Of a stretch of DNA of 44,760 bases, positions 25,806-34,495 are shown piece by piece (within the stretch, counting starts at the first letter, position 1; every line of letters begins with the position of its first letter). Under the pieces are notes generated by a model. It saw only the letters and a list, made by a program, of their open reading frames with translations. It searched no databases and had not been told where the DNA came from. The stretch is taken from assembly GCA_023663915.1 (NCBI GenBank), contig JAMPGN010000008.1, positions 1 to 44,760 of the forward strand, written 5' to 3'. Both the position numbers and the translations under genes were made by a program. This DNA comes from Eubacterium sp. (GTDB taxonomy: Bacteria > Bacillota_A > Clostridia > Lachnospirales > Lachnospiraceae).

Positions 25806-26505
25806 CGTAAAATTCCGGATAAAAAGAAGTGATCGCGATTTGTATCGTTGTCGCGATATTTAAAATCCAGTGTCCCGTCATAATATAAGAAATACAGCCT
25901 TTCCTATGATACTGAAAACAGATCCATATCGTCAGAGGCAGAAAAGACAAAAAGCGATAGAGCATAAATTTCATGTCAAATACCGTGGGAATGAAACTGT
26001 GCTGTAAGGCATAGAAAAATGCGGGGATAAGGACAGCCGCCCATTTTGAAGTGAAACTGTTTACTCCATATCCCAAGTACATCCCGTCCTCCGCGATGGT
26101 CGTCGTCAGCGGAAGTATCAATATATTTAATAAGGCAAGGTGAGGGGAGATGGGTGCGATCATCATCGGTGCAAGATAGGGAAACTCGCCGTAGCAAAGC
26201 ACACCGGCAAAATACATTCCGCCGATACCGATTAACAGCATGATAACAACAAAAAGAAATCCTTTCCAAAAGTTACCCTGCCTTTGGTCATAATGTATCA
26301 TTTCACGATAAGTTGTATTGTCACGTTTGCAGATTATCCATAAAATAACGATTGTAATAATATTGATTATTGACGCAAGGCACGTCCACCAATGGGTGAT
26401 TTCGGTCAATTTTTTCTGGGTAATCATGCTGCAAAAAGAAAATATGGCGATAAACAACAGACACCGCACCGGTAAAACAAACCATACTTTTAAATTAGAT
26501 TTCAT
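25780..26505 (-). CDS. CPBP-family (CAAX-protease-like) membrane protein, degenerate motif
   Basis: A 241-residue protein with about six or seven hydrophobic segments. Three CPBP-like motifs are present in order: TIAEDGMYLGYG (motif 1, normally EExxxR, here AEDGMY without the Arg), FFYALQHSF (motif 2, FxxxH type) and TGHWILN (motif 3). AAGGAGG lies 9 nt before ATG 26505; the longer TTG start overlaps that site. It overlaps the end of the upstream tetR gene by 11 nt, so the two are coupled. CPBP proteins serve as proteases or bacteriocin immunity proteins; here activity is uncertain. Confidence 0.75.
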   Translation of the reverse strand: MKSNLKVWFVLPVRCLLFIAIFSFCSMITQKKLTEITHWWTCLASIINIITIVILWIICKRDNTTYREMIHYDQRQGNFWKGFLFVVIMLLIGIGGMYFAGVLCYGEFPYLAPMMIAPISPHLALLNILILPLTTTIAEDGMYLGYGVNSFTSKWAAVLIPAFFYALQHSFIPTVFDMKFMLYRFLSFLPLTIWICFQYHRKGCISYIMTGHWILNIATTIQIAITSFYPEFYAMLSDILP

Positions 26506-27112
26506 TTCCAGCAACCTCCTTATGCTCTATACCATGGAAAAGCATCGAAACTGTGTCGGAAATAAATAAATCCCGTTCGGGTTTAGAATATAAATCATAT
26601 CCTATAATTTCTTTTGCAATATTTTTGGCTAGAAAAGCCGTCTGCATAGCAGAAACAAGAAGAAATACAAGTATTTTTTTGATTTCTTCCTTCTGGTTTG
26701 TCCTGATTGCAAAAGCAAATCCCTTCTGTGTATAAACGGAATTGCTGTTGGCAGAGTAATTTTGCAGGTCGCTTACAATAGATATCTTGGCAATCGCCTG
26801 ATTTTCAAAAAGAAAATCAAAAGTCTGGCTCGCCCAGGAGATCAGACGGGCTTCATCGGATAATCCGTCGGCTTTCGCGAAATCCGTCACATCGGGCGCA
26901 AAACCTGCCAGCATTTTATGGATGCTTCTTTGGATACATTCTGTAATGAGATTCTCTTTACTTTCAAAAAAGTAATTGATGGAACCTAATCCGATACCAG
27001 CCTTTTGTGCAATCAGGCGCGAGGTGATTTTCCGGGTGTCACCGTTATGTTCCTTGAGTAATTCGGTGGTGATTTCGATGATATGATCTTTGCTTTTTTT
27101 GTTATTATTCAT
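26495..27112 (-). CDS. TetR-family transcriptional regulator
   Basis: A 205-residue dimeric repressor. The HTH is near residues 30-60: ITSRLIAQKAGIGLGSINYFFESKENL, with the typical YYFxxKExL pattern. The remaining helices form the ligand-binding and dimer domain and are not diagnostic. ATG 27112 follows AGAAAGGA by 7 nt; the longer frame begins at a TTG that lies within the operator region. Two palindromic operators overlap its promoter (27127-27164), so it most likely represses itself and the CPBP gene. Confidence 0.9.
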   Translation of the reverse strand: MNNNKKSKDHIIEITTELLKEHNGDTRKITSRLIAQKAGIGLGSINYFFESKENLITECIQRSIHKMLAGFAPDVTDFAKADGLSDEARLISWASQTFDFLFENQAIAKISIVSDLQNYSANSNSVYTQKGFAFAIRTNQKEEIKKILVFLLVSAMQTAFLAKNIAKEIIGYDLYSKPERDLFISDTVSMLFHGIEHKEVAGNEI

Positions 27113-27126
27113 AGTGCTTTCCTTTC

Positions 27127-27173
27127 TGAACAATGTTCATCAATATTATAGTGAACGTTGTTCAGAAAGTCAA
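27127..27173 (-). promoter_or_regulatory. tetR promoter with two palindromic operators
   Basis: On the minus strand TTGACT (27168-27173) and TATAAT (27145-27150) are 17 bp apart. TGAAC-N3-GTTCA palindromes lie at 27152-27164 (in the spacer) and 27127-27139 (around and after the transcript start), centres 25 bp apart. The outer flanks CTTTC and GAAAG mirror each other too. This is the expected layout for an autoregulated TetR promoter. Confidence 0.85.
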
Positions 27174-27214
27174 TGAGGTTTTTATTGAGAGCAACAGATA
27201 ACGGTATGAATTTA

Positions 27215-27243
27215 TTGTATTTTATGAAAAGACTTTGTATAAT
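27215..27243 (+). promoter_or_regulatory. Sigma-A promoter of the Rpn-family gene
   Basis: TTGTAT (27215-27220) and TATAAT (27238-27243), 17-bp spacer; divergent from the tetR promoter. Confidence 0.65.
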
Positions 27244-27269
27244 ATATTTAAAGAAAAGAGGAGAATGAG

Positions 27270-28088
27270 ATGGAAAATCAGATAGAACCCAACGTAATAT
27301 GGGAATCATTAGGAATCTCCAATGATTTTATGTTTGGAAAAGTCATGCAGGATGCGGAACTGTGTAAGGAATTGCTGCAGAGAATCCTGCCGGATTTGGA
27401 GATAGACCACATAGAATATCCGGAAGCGCAGAAAAGCATCCGACCTGATGTGGATGCAAAGAGTGTCCGGCTCGATGTTTATGTGCGTGATGGGAAAGGG
27501 ACTGTTTATGATATCGAGATGCAGATGGCGGATACAAAAGAGCTGCCGAAAAGAAGCAGGTACTACCAGAGTATGCTGGATTTGCAGTTGATCGATAAGG
27601 GGCAGACCTATAAGAAATTAAAAAGAAGCTACGTGATTTTTATCTGCCCGTTTGATGTCTTTGGCAGGGGAAGGCATATCTATACTTTTGAGAATATCTG
27701 CAGGGAAGATACGAGCGTCGCTTTGGAAGACGGGGCAGTGAAGATCTTCTTAAATGCAAAAGGCAGTCAGGATGATGTCAGCAGGGAGCTACAGGCATTC
27801 CTTGATTACGTAGCCGGGAAAGAGCCAGAGGATGATTTTGTACAGAAATTAGAGGAAGCGGTAAGGCAGGCAAGAAAAAACAGGGAATGGAGGCATGAGT
27901 ATATGACATTATTAATGCGTGACCAAGAAAATATCGAAAAGGGCATGGAAAAAGGCAAAATATATGGAGCAATAACAATGTGTCGTGATTTGGGAGTATC
28001 TGATACTGAGACAATAAAAAAACTACAGGCAAAGTTTCATTTATCTCATGAAGAGGCAGTACAGTATTTATTAGAGTCTTCCATATAG
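27270..28088 (+). CDS. Rpn-family PD-(D/E)XK nuclease-like protein
   Basis: A 272-residue protein of the Rpn (recombination-promoting nuclease) group, often annotated as PD-(D/E)XK transposase. NDFMFGKVMQDAELCKELLQ near the start is typical. The active site is readable: Asp69 in RLDVYV, then Glu83 and Gln85 in DIEMQM (the D...ExQ form). RSRYYQSMLDLQLIDKG and ICPFDVFG complete the core. The C-terminus is a helical tail, EKGKIYGAITMCRDLGVSD. GAGGAG precedes the ATG. No terminal repeats are seen around it, so it is likely a resident gene rather than an active element. Confidence 0.87.
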   Translation: MENQIEPNVIWESLGISNDFMFGKVMQDAELCKELLQRILPDLEIDHIEYPEAQKSIRPDVDAKSVRLDVYVRDGKGTVYDIEMQMADTKELPKRSRYYQSMLDLQLIDKGQTYKKLKRSYVIFICPFDVFGRGRHIYTFENICREDTSVALEDGAVKIFLNAKGSQDDVSRELQAFLDYVAGKEPEDDFVQKLEEAVRQARKNREWRHEYMTLLMRDQENIEKGMEKGKIYGAITMCRDLGVSDTETIKKLQAKFHLSHEEAVQYLLESSI

Positions 28089-28246
28089 CACCAGAAGATA
28101 TATGGATATATTATTGTATTAAAGACAAAAAACTGGAAAAGTAGAAAGGGATTTTTGGATTAAATTTAATAGTGATCAAAGCGCCACACCCCGAAATCAG
28201 ATGTGGCACTCCGCAAACCCTTGAAAACAGGGCATTTCCAGCCCAT

Positions 28247-29164
28247 TTACTCGATCGTCCGGATATCATACGGTGTCGTCTGGTACACATAGAAATTCAG
28301 CCAGTTAGAATACAATAACTGTCCGGTAGACCGCCAATTGACGATCGGCGGATTCTCCGGGTTATCGTTCGGGAAATAATTCGCCGGAATCGAAGGATTC
28401 ATACCTTTCTTTAAATCCCGAAAATATTCCTGCGCCAGCGTATCCGAATCATATTCCGGATGGCAGGTGATAAAGAAATGCCGGCTGTCCGTAGTCTTGA
28501 CGATCGTGACCCCTGCTTCATCGGAGACTGCCATCAATTCCAGCTCCGGAACGGAGGCAATTTGTTCCTCAGTGATCCCCATAGCCCGTGACTGTGGCGC
28601 ATAGAAAATATCGTCAAATCCCCGGAATAACGGGGATTTTTTCTTTATCACTTTATGCGCATAGACGCCCGACAATTTCGTCTCCATATCGTAGCGGTTT
28701 AATCCGTAGAGATAATAGAGTCCCGCATATGCGCCCCAGCAAAGGTGCAAGGTGCAGTGCACATGAGTTTTGCCCCACTCCATGATCGTACACAGCTCTT
28801 TCCAGTAAGTGACTTCCTCGAATTTTACATAGTCAAGCGGTGCGCCGGTGATAATCATACCGTCGTATTTGCGATCTTTGACCTGATCAAAAGTGGTATA
28901 GAATGATTCCAGATGGTTAGAATCTATATGCTGCGGCGTGTAGCTGGCAGTCTGCAGAAATTCCACATTGACCTGCAATGGTGTGTTAGACAGCTTGCGC
29001 AAAAGCTGTGTCTCCGTCACGACCTTGGTAGGCATCAGGTTGAGAATCAACACATTAAGCGGACGGATATCCTGATGCATCGCGCGATATTCTGTCATGA
29101 CAAATATATTTTCATTTTCCAAAATGCTGGTTGCCGGTAGTGAATCAGCTATTTTAATAGGCAT
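28247..29164 (-). CDS. metA: Homoserine O-acyltransferase MetA (probably acetyl-specific)
   Basis: A 305-residue enzyme activating homoserine with an acyl-CoA, first step of methionine synthesis. Catalytic Cys142 lies in LHLCWGAYAGLYYLYG, and the catalytic His is in TCHPEYD. Residue 111 is Asp (GAPLDYVKFEE); at this position Gly favours succinyl-CoA and Glu favours acetyl-CoA in studied MetA proteins, so the acidic residue suggests acetylation. ATG 29164 follows GAGGA by 6 nt and gives the usual start MPIKIADSLPA; the 36 upstream codons lack a site. No SAM riboswitch was seen in the leader. Confidence 0.95.
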   Translation of the reverse strand: MPIKIADSLPATSILENENIFVMTEYRAMHQDIRPLNVLILNLMPTKVVTETQLLRKLSNTPLQVNVEFLQTASYTPQHIDSNHLESFYTTFDQVKDRKYDGMIITGAPLDYVKFEEVTYWKELCTIMEWGKTHVHCTLHLCWGAYAGLYYLYGLNRYDMETKLSGVYAHKVIKKKSPLFRGFDDIFYAPQSRAMGITEEQIASVPELELMAVSDEAGVTIVKTTDSRHFFITCHPEYDSDTLAQEYFRDLKKGMNPSIPANYFPNDNPENPPIVNWRSTGQLLYSNWLNFYVYQTTPYDIRTIE

Positions 29165-29266
29165 TGCAATTCCTCGACTTTCCCGCGTCAGAGTAGTATG
29201 TTCCTTGTTTCGACGCGCTGACCAATTACTATATAGACTAACATAAAAAAAGCTGTCTTGCAATAA

Positions 29267-29295
29267 TTGCACATTTGTACAAAATAGGGTATAAT
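29267..29295 (+). promoter_or_regulatory. Sigma-A promoter of the 96-residue gene
   Basis: TTGCAC (29267-29272) and TATAAT (29290-29295) with 17 bp between. The transcript would begin near 29302, which excludes the TTG at 29303 as a start and supports GTG 29336. Confidence 0.75.
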
Positions 29296-29335
29296 AAAAA
29301 TATTGAGTATTAATGGTTTACGGAGGGGTTCGGGT

Positions 29336-29626
29336 GTGGAAACAGCATATCAAAAAGTAAAAGTACATAACGAGTTGGAATGGTGTCAGGTGACGGATCT
29401 TTCGACAAAGGAGAAGATCGAGAAGATACTTTTGAAAAACAGGGTTTCTTACTTTGTCAAATGGGAGAAGCCAAAGTTCTTTTCCAATGATAAATTTGGG
29501 ACATGCATCTTCTGTGTGAATCAGTTGCAGAAGGAGATCGCAGACGAGGCGATTCATGAACTGGAGGAGGAAGTGCAGGGCAGGATTAAATTTATCAACC
29601 GTAAAGTGGAGAAGACTTTTTATTGA
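29336..29626 (+). CDS. Small conserved-looking protein of unknown function
   Basis: A 96-residue cytoplasmic protein. GTG 29336 follows CGGAGGGG by 7 nt. It has an N-terminal pattern WCQVTDLSTKEKIEKILLKN, a central VSYFVKWEKPKFF and FGTCIFCVNQLQ with a CxxC pair, and a helical end DEAIHELEEEV. No family recognised. It has its own strong promoter and lies upstream of a zinc-ribbon gene; the two may be co-transcribed. Confidence 0.75.
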   Translation: METAYQKVKVHNELEWCQVTDLSTKEKIEKILLKNRVSYFVKWEKPKFFSNDKFGTCIFCVNQLQKEIADEAIHELEEEVQGRIKFINRKVEKTFY

Positions 29627-29727
29627 TTGATAGGATGAAAGCGGTAGATTGAGGCGGCAGGTCAAAGAGTGGGCATTGGCGAAGGTGCTGGCATCTGACC
29701 GGAATGCTGCCGGGGGAAGGCTATAGA

Positions 29728-29901
29728 ATGACGAGTTGTGATACCTGTAGTAATTATCAGTATGATGAGGACTACGATTGTTATGTATGTATGGTAGATA
29801 TGGACGAAGATGATACGGGGCGGTTTTTGAGCGGCAGCAATTTCAACTGTCCGTTCTATCAGATCGACAATGAATATCTGATCGTAAGAAAGCAGATGTA
29901 G
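29728..29901 (+). CDS. DUF6472-like small Cys-rich protein
   Basis: A 57-residue protein with spaced cysteines, SCDTCSNYQYDEDYDCYVC near the N-terminus and FNCPFYQIDNEY near the end, likely one zinc site. The pattern fits the small DUF6472 family, whose role is unknown. ATG 29728 follows GGGGGAAGG by 7 nt; the frame from 29704 has no such site. Its stop codon lies inside the terminator hairpin. Confidence 0.78.
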   Translation: MTSCDTCSNYQYDEDYDCYVCMVDMDEDDTGRFLSGSNFNCPFYQIDNEYLIVRKQM

Positions 29902-29924
29902 GGGATTCCCACACCTGCTTTTTA
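29887..29924 (+). terminator. Terminator behind the DUF6472 gene
   Basis: AAGCAGATGTAGGG pairs with CCCACACCTGCTTT with two mismatches, followed by a T-tract. The hairpin overlaps the stop codon at 29899-29901. Confidence 0.6.
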
Positions 29925-29927
29925 TGT

Positions 29928-29975
29928 GATAGGAAAAACTTATGCAAACTTCGAGTTCGCGAAGAGAAACACAAT
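29928..29975 (+). repeat. Terminator-following repeat, partial copy G
   Basis: GATAGGAAAAACTTATGCAAACTTCGAGTTCGCGAAG is a recognisable but truncated version of the repeat head and first hairpin, read in three pieces from 29928. It follows a terminator and touches the end of the convergent activase gene. Confidence 0.55.
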
Positions 29976-29978
29976 CTG

Positions 29979-32900
29979 CTAGGCAGAAGGCTTCTGTTTC
30001 AAATTCTTTTGCGCAGTTGACAGCATCAGCTTGATACGGTTGAGCTGGTTGACCTCGCTTGCGCCCGGATCGTAGTCGATTGCCACGATGTTTGAGGACG
30101 GGAAGCGATGGCGCAATTCTTTGATTACGCCTTTGCCTACGACGTGGTTAGGCAGGCAGCCGAAGGGCTGTGTACAAACGATATTGTTTACACCGCTGTG
30201 AATCAGTTCGACCATCTCACCGGTCAGAAACCAGCCTTCCCCGGTCTGGTTGCCGATGTTGACGATGGGTTTTGCGTAATCCACAATCCTGTAAATGCTT
30301 ACAGGTGGTGTGAAATGCCTGCTCTTTTCAAATTCTTTGGCAGCGGCGCTACGCATTTCCTCAAGCGCCCATATCCCCATGCGGGAGACAAGGGAAGCTT
30401 TGTGCGAGGTGCCAAGATAGTCGGCTTTGTATATCTGATTGTAGAAGCAGTAGAGCATGAAGTCCAACAGATCGGGTACGACTGCTTCTGCGCCTTCCGA
30501 TTCCAATAGTTCTACCAGATGGTTGTTGGCGGCGGGGGCGAATTTCACGAGAATCTCGCCGACAATGCCGACTTTGGGTTTGCGCAAATTTTCATGGATT
30601 GGAATCCTGTCAAAATCGCGTATGATCTGCCTGCACATTTTCTGGAAAGTGAGATAATTCATATGCTTGCGAGATACAAATTTACGGCACTTTTCCGCCC
30701 ATTTTCTATGGAGTGCATTGACGGAGTCGGGTTCTTTTTCATAAGGGCGCATGCGATAGACACAGCGCATGAAAATATCCCCGAAAAGCGCACTGTATGC
30801 GGCACGCATGAGTAGTTCCGCGTTCAGGTGGAAGCCGGGGTTACTCTCGATTCCGGCAAGATTTAAGGAGATGACCGGAATCTGCGCCATGTCAGCTTTT
30901 TCGAGCGCGCGCCGGATGAATCCCACATAGTTGGTGGCGCGACATCCGCCGCCGGTCTGCGTCATGATAATTGCAACTTTATTCAGATCATATCTGCCGG
31001 AAAGAAGGGCGTCCATGATCTGTCCGACCACCATCAAGGATGGATAACATGCGTCATTATTTACATATTTTAACCCCACGTCCACGGCACGTTTATTGTC
31101 GTTGCCAAGTACTTCAAAATGATACCCGCAGGCCTCGAATCCCGCCTGTATGATCTCAAAATGGATCGGAGACATTTGCGGACAGAGTATCGTATATTTT
31201 TTCCGCATTTCTTCCGTAAAAGCTACTTTGGTGATCGCGCTGGGACGGATGGTACGCTGTTTGTTTTTCTGTTCCCTCACTTTGAGTGCCGAGAGCAGGG
31301 AGCGGATTCGTATTCTGGCAGCGCCTAAATTATTTACCTCATCGATTTTCAGGCAGGTGTAGATCTTGTCTGAACCGGAGAGGATGTCGTTTACCTGGTC
31401 GGTGGTCACGGCATCTAAGCCACAGCCGAAAGAGTTGAGCTGTATCAGGTCAAGATCATCCCGCGTTTTCACGTAACTTGCGGCAGCGTACAGCCTTGAG
31501 TGGTACATCCACTGGTCAGATACGATGAGTGGACGTTCCGGCGCGGCAAGGTGGGAGACGGAATCTTCGGTTAATACTGCGATATTGTAGGAATTGATCA
31601 GTTCCGGGATGCCGTGGTTGATCTCCGGGTCAATATGGTAGGGTCTTCCGGCGAGGACGATCCCGCGTACATGGTTTTCTTCCATGAAACGAAGTGTTTC
31701 CTCACCTTTCTTCCGCATATCCTGGCGTGCCTTGGCCAACTCATCCCATGCGTCTTTGGCGGCATCCATCACCTGGGTGACGGGCAGTTCGTGAAATTCT
31801 CTGGTGAGAGCGGAAGTGACTGTCTGTAAACTGCTGAATGCCATAAAAGGATTGCGGAACGCCACTTCGCCCCTTCCGATCTCTTCCACGTTGTTCTTAA
31901 TGTTTTCCGAGTAGGAAGTGACAATCGGGCAGTTGTAGTGGTTGTTGGCATCATGAAACTCATCCCGTTCATAGAACAGCGCAGGGTAGAAGATAAAGTC
32001 TACCTTCTGATTAATAAGCCATGAAACATGTCCATGCGCGAGTTTCGCCGGATAACATTCCGATTCGCTCGGAATGGATTCGATCCCCAGTTCATAGATC
32101 TTGCGGTTAGAATTGGGTGAAAGCACGACGCGGTATCCGAGTTTCGTAAAAAACGTGAACCAGAACGGATAGTTTTCGTACATGTTGAGGACTCTTGGGA
32201 TACCTACCGTGCCGCGTGGCGCCTGATCTGCGGACAGCGGTGCATAGGAGAAGAGTCTTTTCAGTTTATAGTCATAGAGATTGGGAATGCCATTCTCGTT
32301 TTTCGTCCTGCCGAGTCCGCGCTCACAGCGGTTTCCGGAAATATATTGCCGTCCACCGGTGAATTTATTGATGGTGAGCCGGCAATTGTTGGTACAACCT
32401 TTGCATTTCGCCATACTGGTCTCGAACTTAAGATTGGCAATTTGTTCGATGGTCAGCATAGAAATCTGGGAGCCGTCTTCATAGCGTTCTCTTGCGATGA
32501 GCGCCGCGCCAAAAGCGCCCATGATACCGGCAATGTCTGGTCGGACTGCCTTACAATCTGCAATCTTCTCGAAACTGCGCAATACGGCGTCATTATAGAA
32601 TGTGCCGCCCTGAACGACGATGTTTTTGCCAAGCTCCGAGGCATCAGACACCTTGATTACCTTGAATAAGGCGTTCTTGATGACCGAGTAGGCGAGTCCG
32701 GCGGAGATATCGGAAACGGACGCTCCTTCTTTTTGCGCCTGTTTTACTTTGGAGTTCATAAAAACGGTACAGCGTGTGCCAAGGTCGATCGGATGCTCGG
32801 CAAACAGTGCAGTCTTGGCGAAATCTTCCACACTATAGTTTAAAGATTTGGCAAATGTCTCTATGAAAGAGCCGCACCCGGAAGAGCATGCCTCGTTGAG

Positions 32901-34223
32901 CTGTACGCTGTCCACGGTCTGGTTTTTGATCTTGATGCATTTCATATCCTGCCCGCCGATGTCCAGAATACAATCCACTTCCGGATCGAAAAAAGCGGCG
33001 GCGTAGTAGTGCGCCACGGTCTCCACCTCGCCGTCATCCAGCAAAAAGGCGGCTTTCATCAATGCCTCACCGTATCCGGTGGAGCAGGAGCGCACGATCT
33101 TGACGTCCCTTGGCAATAGGGCGTGGATCTCTTTTAAGGAACGGATCGCCGTCTTTAAGGGGCTGCCGTCATTGCTGCTGTAAAAAGAGTAGAGCAGGGA
33201 GCCATCCTCGCCCACCAGCGCTACCTTCGTGGTGGTGGAACCCGCGTCGATCCCAAGAAAACAGTTGCCCCGGTAAGTAGCAAGGTCCGCCGTGTTCACA
33301 TGATGGGTGGAATGCCTTGTGCAGAAATCGTTGTATTCGCCCTTAGATGCAAACAGAGGCTCCATACGTTCCACTTCAAATTCCATCTTGATATCGGAAG
33401 AGAGTTTCCCCACCATTTCTTCCATCGTAAAATAAGCCTCTTCCTTGGCGTTTAATGCCGAGCCGATCGCCGCAAAAAGATGAGAATTATCCGTATCGAT
33501 AATATGCTCGTCGTCCAGTTTCAGCGTGCGGATAAAAGACTGTTTTAACTCGGAAAGGAAATGCAGCGGACCGCCCAGAAACGCCACATGTCCGCGGATT
33601 GGTTTGCCGCACGCAAGCCCGCTGATCGTCTGGTTGACAACCGCCTGAAAAATAGAGGCGGACAGATCTTCTTTGGTTGCACCTTCATTGATGAGCGGCT
33701 GGATGTCGGATTTGGCGAACACGCCGCACCTTGCCGCGATTGTATAGAGTGAATGGTATTTTTTGGCATACTCATTAAGCCCTGCGGCATCGGTCTGCAG
33801 CAGAGAAGCCATCTGGTCGATAAAGGAACCCGTACCACCGGCACAGATACCGTTCATACGCTGCTCGACATTACCACCCTCGAAATAGATGATCTTCGCA
33901 TCCTCGCCGCCAAGCTCGATTGCTACATCCGTAACTGGTGCAAGGGTCTGTAAAGATGTAGAGACCGCGATCACTTCCTGCACGAAAGGGATCTGTAAAT
34001 GGTTAGCTAGTGTCAGGCCGCCGGAACCGGTGATCATCGGGTGTACGGTTATATTTCCGAGCTTGTCATAGGATTTCTTAAGTAAGTCGGAAAGAGTCTC
34101 TCTTATGTTTGCAAAGTGTCTTTGATAGTCGGAAAAGAGTATCTGATGTTTCGGATCGAGAATCGCGATCTTTACAGTTGTAGAACCGATGTCAATACCA
34201 AGGGTATACTGTATCTGACTCAT
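29979..34223 (-). CDS. Large acyl-CoA dehydratase activase fusion protein
   Basis: A 1,414-residue protein. Two actin-like BcrAD/BadFG ATPase modules come first: TLGIDIGSTTVKIAIL with CAGGTGSFIDQMASLL, then FLGIDAGSTTTKVALV with CSSGCGSFIETFAKSL; the Gly-Cys motifs are where 2-hydroxyacyl-CoA dehydratase activators hold a [4Fe-4S] cluster. A DUF2229-type region follows (about 640-860, with CKGCTNNC), then a dehydratase subunit-like region with further Cys (CGLDAVTTDQV, GGGCRATNYVG). ATG 34223 is preferred; the GTG 34235 abuts AAGGAGA. The family is common in Clostridia but its substrate is unknown. Monocistronic. Confidence 0.9.
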   Translation of the reverse strand: MSQIQYTLGIDIGSTTVKIAILDPKHQILFSDYQRHFANIRETLSDLLKKSYDKLGNITVHPMITGSGGLTLANHLQIPFVQEVIAVSTSLQTLAPVTDVAIELGGEDAKIIYFEGGNVEQRMNGICAGGTGSFIDQMASLLQTDAAGLNEYAKKYHSLYTIAARCGVFAKSDIQPLINEGATKEDLSASIFQAVVNQTISGLACGKPIRGHVAFLGGPLHFLSELKQSFIRTLKLDDEHIIDTDNSHLFAAIGSALNAKEEAYFTMEEMVGKLSSDIKMEFEVERMEPLFASKGEYNDFCTRHSTHHVNTADLATYRGNCFLGIDAGSTTTKVALVGEDGSLLYSFYSSNDGSPLKTAIRSLKEIHALLPRDVKIVRSCSTGYGEALMKAAFLLDDGEVETVAHYYAAAFFDPEVDCILDIGGQDMKCIKIKNQTVDSVQLNEACSSGCGSFIETFAKSLNYSVEDFAKTALFAEHPIDLGTRCTVFMNSKVKQAQKEGASVSDISAGLAYSVIKNALFKVIKVSDASELGKNIVVQGGTFYNDAVLRSFEKIADCKAVRPDIAGIMGAFGAALIARERYEDGSQISMLTIEQIANLKFETSMAKCKGCTNNCRLTINKFTGGRQYISGNRCERGLGRTKNENGIPNLYDYKLKRLFSYAPLSADQAPRGTVGIPRVLNMYENYPFWFTFFTKLGYRVVLSPNSNRKIYELGIESIPSESECYPAKLAHGHVSWLINQKVDFIFYPALFYERDEFHDANNHYNCPIVTSYSENIKNNVEEIGRGEVAFRNPFMAFSSLQTVTSALTREFHELPVTQVMDAAKDAWDELAKARQDMRKKGEETLRFMEENHVRGIVLAGRPYHIDPEINHGIPELINSYNIAVLTEDSVSHLAAPERPLIVSDQWMYHSRLYAAASYVKTRDDLDLIQLNSFGCGLDAVTTDQVNDILSGSDKIYTCLKIDEVNNLGAARIRIRSLLSALKVREQKNKQRTIRPSAITKVAFTEEMRKKYTILCPQMSPIHFEIIQAGFEACGYHFEVLGNDNKRAVDVGLKYVNNDACYPSLMVVGQIMDALLSGRYDLNKVAIIMTQTGGGCRATNYVGFIRRALEKADMAQIPVISLNLAGIESNPGFHLNAELLMRAAYSALFGDIFMRCVYRMRPYEKEPDSVNALHRKWAEKCRKFVSRKHMNYLTFQKMCRQIIRDFDRIPIHENLRKPKVGIVGEILVKFAPAANNHLVELLESEGAEAVVPDLLDFMLYCFYNQIYKADYLGTSHKASLVSRMGIWALEEMRSAAAKEFEKSRHFTPPVSIYRIVDYAKPIVNIGNQTGEGWFLTGEMVELIHSGVNNIVCTQPFGCLPNHVVGKGVIKELRHRFPSSNIVAIDYDPGASEVNQLNRIKLMLSTAQKNLKQKPSA

Positions 34224-34283
34224 TTCGTGTATCACTCTCCTTCATTCAATGTGTCTGAATTTACTTCTCTGACAGACGTTGTC

Positions 34284-34312
34284 ATTATACGACACGGTTT
34301 TGCAAAATGCAA
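34284..34312 (-). promoter_or_regulatory. Sigma-A promoter of the activase gene
   Basis: Minus-strand TTGCAT (34307-34312) and TATAAT (34284-34289), 17 bp apart, about 60 nt before the start codon. Confidence 0.65.
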
Positions 34313-34415
34313 TCGGCTAATTGTTGGTAATGTGTTAAGATTTTAAAAATTTTAAAAAGATTTAAAATGCATTTATTAAATTTTTATGACATATGTATTT
34401 TTGGAATCAGCGGCG

Positions 34416-34444
34416 TTTACTTTTAAAAAAAGGAATGTTAAAAT
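34416..34444 (+). promoter_or_regulatory. Possible promoter of the rhomboid-like gene
   Basis: TTTACT (34416-34421) and TAAAAT (34439-34444) with a 17-bp spacer, about 50 nt before the ATG. Match to consensus is moderate. Confidence 0.45.
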
Positions 34445-34495
34445 GTATTCAGTTTGAAATCCGAAAATACATTGTAAGAAAGAGGAGAATGTAAA

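Noticed and set aside
27270..28088. Complete insertion sequence around the Rpn-family gene
   Set aside because: No terminal inverted repeats or target duplication were found on either side, and the gene has its own ordinary promoter.
28183..28207. Terminator of metA
   Set aside because: GCCACA and TGTGGC form a short hairpin, but no T-run follows on the minus strand, so a terminator cannot be claimed.
29165..29266. SAM or other methionine riboswitch upstream of metA
   Set aside because: The roughly 100-nt leader lacks the conserved SAM-riboswitch core; nothing foldable of that type was seen.
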